DNA of 6,725 nucleotides from Nitriliruptorales bacterium. Its GTDB lineage: Bacteria; Actinomycetota; Nitriliruptoria; Euzebyales; Egibacteraceae. Positions 4,674 through 6,725 of this stretch are shown piece by piece. The number at the start of each line of letters is the position of its first letter. Position 1 is the first letter of the stretch. The stretch covers positions 1-6,725 of the forward strand of contig SLNF01000191.1 in assembly GCA_007133145.1 (NCBI GenBank). The letters are read 5' to 3'. The position numbers and the translations under genes are program-made. The notes beneath the pieces are model-generated. The model searched no databases. It worked only from the letters and a program-made list of their open reading frames with translations, and was not told the DNA's origin.

Positions 4674-6686
4674 GTGGCTGCGACGACCGTGACCGTGACC
4701 GGCCCCCGAGGCGAGCGCGCCGAGGTGCCCGCCGGGGCGACGGTGGCCGACGCGCTCGCCGAGCTCGGCCTGCGCAAGGGCCAGGTCGTCGTCGCCAGGG
4801 CCGACGGCGAGCTCGTCGACCTCGACGCGCCGGTCGACGGCGGCGAGGTCCTCGAGCCGGTGCCCGCCGACAGCGACGAGGGCCGCCACGTGCTGCGCCA
4901 CTCGGTGGCCCACGTCATGGCCCAGGCCGTCACCGACCTCTTCCCCGAGGCGAAGTTCGCGATCGGCCCGCCGGTGGCCGACGGCTTCTACTACGACTTC
5001 GACGTCGAGCGGCCCTTCACGCCCGAGGACCTCGAGGCGATCACCGACCGGATGCACGAGATCATCCGCGAGAACCAGGCCTTCCGCCGCCGCGAGGTCT
5101 CCGTCGACGAGGCCCTCGAGCTCTTCGCCGACCAGCCCTACAAGCGCGAGATCATCGAGCAGGCCGCCGCGGGGGAGGCCACCGACGAGGCCGCCGGCGA
5201 CGCCGCCCCGGGTGCGGCGATCAGCGTCTACGAGAACGTCCGCCCCGACGGCACCGTCTGGCCCGACCTCTGCCGCGGCCCGCACCTGCCGACGACGAAG
5301 TGGGTGCCGGCCTTCGAGCTCCAGCGCGTCGCCGGCGCCTACTGGCGCGGGCGCAACGACAACCCGATGCTCCAGCGCATCTACGGCACCGCCTGGGAGT
5401 CGAAGAAGGCGCTCAAGGCGCACCTGCACCGCCTCGAGGAGGCCCGCAAGCGCGACCACCGCGTCCTCGGGCGCGACCTCGACCTCCTGTCGTTCCCCGA
5501 GGAGCTCGGCACCGGGCTCGCAGTGTGGCACCCCCGCGGCGGCGTCGTCCGCCAGGCCATGGAGGACTACGCCCGCGAGGAGCACGCCCGCCGCGGCTAC
5601 GAGTCGGTCTTCACCCCCCACCTCGGCAAGGCCCAGCTGTGGGAGACCTCGGGGCATCTCGAGTTCTACGCCGACGCGATGTACCCGCCGATCGAGATGG
5701 ACGAGCGCGCCGGCGGGCACGCCGACGCCTACTACCCCAAGCCGATGAACTGCCCGTTCCACGTGCTCGTCTACAAGTCGCGCACCCGCAGCTACCGTGA
5801 GCTGCCGCTGCGGCTCTTCGAGCTCGGCACCGTCTACCGCTACGAGCTCTCCGGGGTCGTCCACGGGCTGCTGCGCGCCCGCGGCTTCACCCAGGACGAC
5901 AGCCACCTCTTCTGCGCGCCCGAACAGGTCGTCGAGGAGGCCCAGGGCATCATCGACTTCACCCTCGACCTCTTCCGCGACTTCGGCTTCACCGAAGGGC
6001 CGAGCCGCGTGGCGCTGTCGACGCGGCCGGAGAAGGCGGCCACCGTCGGCAGCGACGAGGGCTGGGCCGCCGCCGAGGACGCGCTGCGCCGCGCGCTCGA
6101 TGCCTCCGGCCTCGAGTGGGTGACCGACGAGGGCGAGGGCGCCTTCTACGGCCCGAAGATCGACTTCCAGATCACCGACGCCATCGGCCGGGCCTGGCAG
6201 CTGACGACCGTGCAGGTCGACTTCAACCTCCCCGAGCGCTTCGATCTCTCCTACGTCGGCGCCGACGGCGCGCAGCACCGGCCAATGATGATCCACCGGG
6301 CGCTGTACGGCTCGCTCGACCGCTTCTTCGCGATCCTCCTCGAGCACTACGCCGGGGCGTTCCCGACCTGGCTCGCGCCGGTGCAGGCCGTCGTCGTGCC
6401 GATCGCCGACCGCCACGCCGCCTACGGCGGCGAGGTCGCCGCCGCCCTCGCTGCCCGCGGCCTGCGCGCCGAGGTCGACGACTCCGACGAGACGATGGGT
6501 GCGAAGATCCGCAAGCACCAGGTCGGCAAGGTCCCCTACCAGCTCATCGTCGGCGACGACGAGGTCGAGGCCGGCACCGTCGCGGTCCGCCCCCGCGTCG
6601 GCGAGCAGCGCAAGGGGGTGCCGCTCGCGACCTTCGTCGACGAGCTCGCCACCGAGGTCGCCGAGCGCCACCCGCCGCAGGCATGA
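4674..6686 (+). CDS. thrS: Threonyl-tRNA synthetase
   Basis: This class II aminoacyl-tRNA synthetase charges tRNA-Thr with threonine in the cytoplasm. The full-length 670-residue protein has an N-terminal TGS domain (about 3-62) and an editing domain (about 70-230) with the H76/H80 pair and C200/H204 in LCRGPH, which clears misacylated Ser-tRNA. The catalytic core (about 245-565) has zinc ligands C360 (KPMNCP), H411 (TQDDSH) and H541 (MIHRA), the motif 2 arginine in YRYE (R389) and the motif 3 arginine R550. An anticodon-binding domain (about 567-665) ends it. All key residues are present. The GTG start is supported by GAGGAG (4659-4664) nine bases before it. The editing domain has a small Ala/Glu-rich insertion (about 163-182). 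The TGA overlaps the next ATG as ATGA, so the downstream gene is probably co-translated. Confidence 0.98.
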   Translation: MAATTVTVTGPRGERAEVPAGATVADALAELGLRKGQVVVARADGELVDLDAPVDGGEVLEPVPADSDEGRHVLRHSVAHVMAQAVTDLFPEAKFAIGPPVADGFYYDFDVERPFTPEDLEAITDRMHEIIRENQAFRRREVSVDEALELFADQPYKREIIEQAAAGEATDEAAGDAAPGAAISVYENVRPDGTVWPDLCRGPHLPTTKWVPAFELQRVAGAYWRGRNDNPMLQRIYGTAWESKKALKAHLHRLEEARKRDHRVLGRDLDLLSFPEELGTGLAVWHPRGGVVRQAMEDYAREEHARRGYESVFTPHLGKAQLWETSGHLEFYADAMYPPIEMDERAGGHADAYYPKPMNCPFHVLVYKSRTRSYRELPLRLFELGTVYRYELSGVVHGLLRARGFTQDDSHLFCAPEQVVEEAQGIIDFTLDLFRDFGFTEGPSRVALSTRPEKAATVGSDEGWAAAEDALRRALDASGLEWVTDEGEGAFYGPKIDFQITDAIGRAWQLTTVQVDFNLPERFDLSYVGADGAQHRPMMIHRALYGSLDRFFAILLEHYAGAFPTWLAPVQAVVVPIADRHAAYGGEVAAALAARGLRAEVDDSDETMGAKIRKHQVGKVPYQLIVGDDEVEAGTVAVRPRVGEQRKGVPLATFVDELATEVAERHPPQA

Positions 6687-6725
6687 GCGCGCGCGACCCC
6701 GGCGAGGCGCCGGCTGCCGGCGCCC
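6683..6725 (+). CDS. Start of the gene downstream of thrS, cut by window edge
   Basis: An ATG overlaps the thrS stop in the typical ATGA arrangement and opens a frame without stop to the window end (14 codons, beginning MSARDPGEAPAAGA). The composition is a Pro/Ala-rich N-terminal tail with no recognisable domain yet. In mycobacteria and relatives thrS is followed by a HIT-family nucleotide hydrolase/phosphorylase gene and then pgsA, so a HIT protein is the best guess from context, not from the visible residues. Confidence 0.5.
   Translation, partial: MSARDPGEAPAAGA

Noticed and set aside
4596..6671. 691-residue open frame on the minus strand
   Set aside because: It is the antisense shadow of thrS, which has every catalytic motif. 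Low-complexity Val/Gly/Glu/Ala/Asp composition and no known domain, as expected opposite a GC-rich gene.

Overview
The window is a very GC-rich chromosomal segment with a strong G/C bias at third codon positions. It most likely comes from an actinobacterium. The supporting traits are an LCP (LytR-CpsA-Psr) cell-wall ligase with a C-terminal LytR_C domain, TANNNT-type -10 boxes sitting directly on start sites, GTG starts, and a threonyl-tRNA synthetase of actinobacterial layout whose stop overlaps the next start (ATGA). I cannot fix the class from the sequence. One of the deep-branching groups (Acidimicrobiia, Nitriliruptoria, Thermoleophilia) is as plausible as a classical actinomycete.

Layout. 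The left part (1-3341) reads leftwards. An LCP-family protein (1992-3341) is followed, after a 166-base spacer with a 36-bp tandem duplication and a good sigma70-like promoter, by a two-gene carbohydrate cassette. That cassette is a Gfo/Idh/MocA NAD(P)-dependent oxidoreductase (629-1825) and a GTG-start glucosamine-6-phosphate deaminase-type gene (nagB family, cut by the left edge). The middle (3508-4281) holds a tRNA-Val(CAC) gene on the plus strand facing the convergent ribulose-phosphate 3-epimerase gene (rpe, minus strand). The right part reads rightwards. A small DUF2007-type gene (4356-4589), apparently leaderless, is followed by thrS (4674-6686), whose stop overlaps the start of a further gene cut by the right edge. 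No stretch longer than about 170 bases lacks a gene.

How the genes relate. The oxidoreductase and nagB-like genes are almost certainly co-transcribed (8-base gap) and probably act in one amino-sugar, inositol or related catabolic route. rpe serves the pentose phosphate pathway. tRNA-Val and thrS are translation genes. rpe and the DUF2007 gene are divergent, and their promoters flank an 11-bp inverted repeat that looks like an operator.

I see no mobile element, CRISPR array, toxin-antitoxin pair, phage gene or clearly new multi-gene system. The window is mainly housekeeping. The points worth a second look are the stop-spanning tandem duplication, the inverted repeat between the divergent promoters, the Gln replacing a metal-binding His in Rpe, and the dehydrogenase/deaminase pair.
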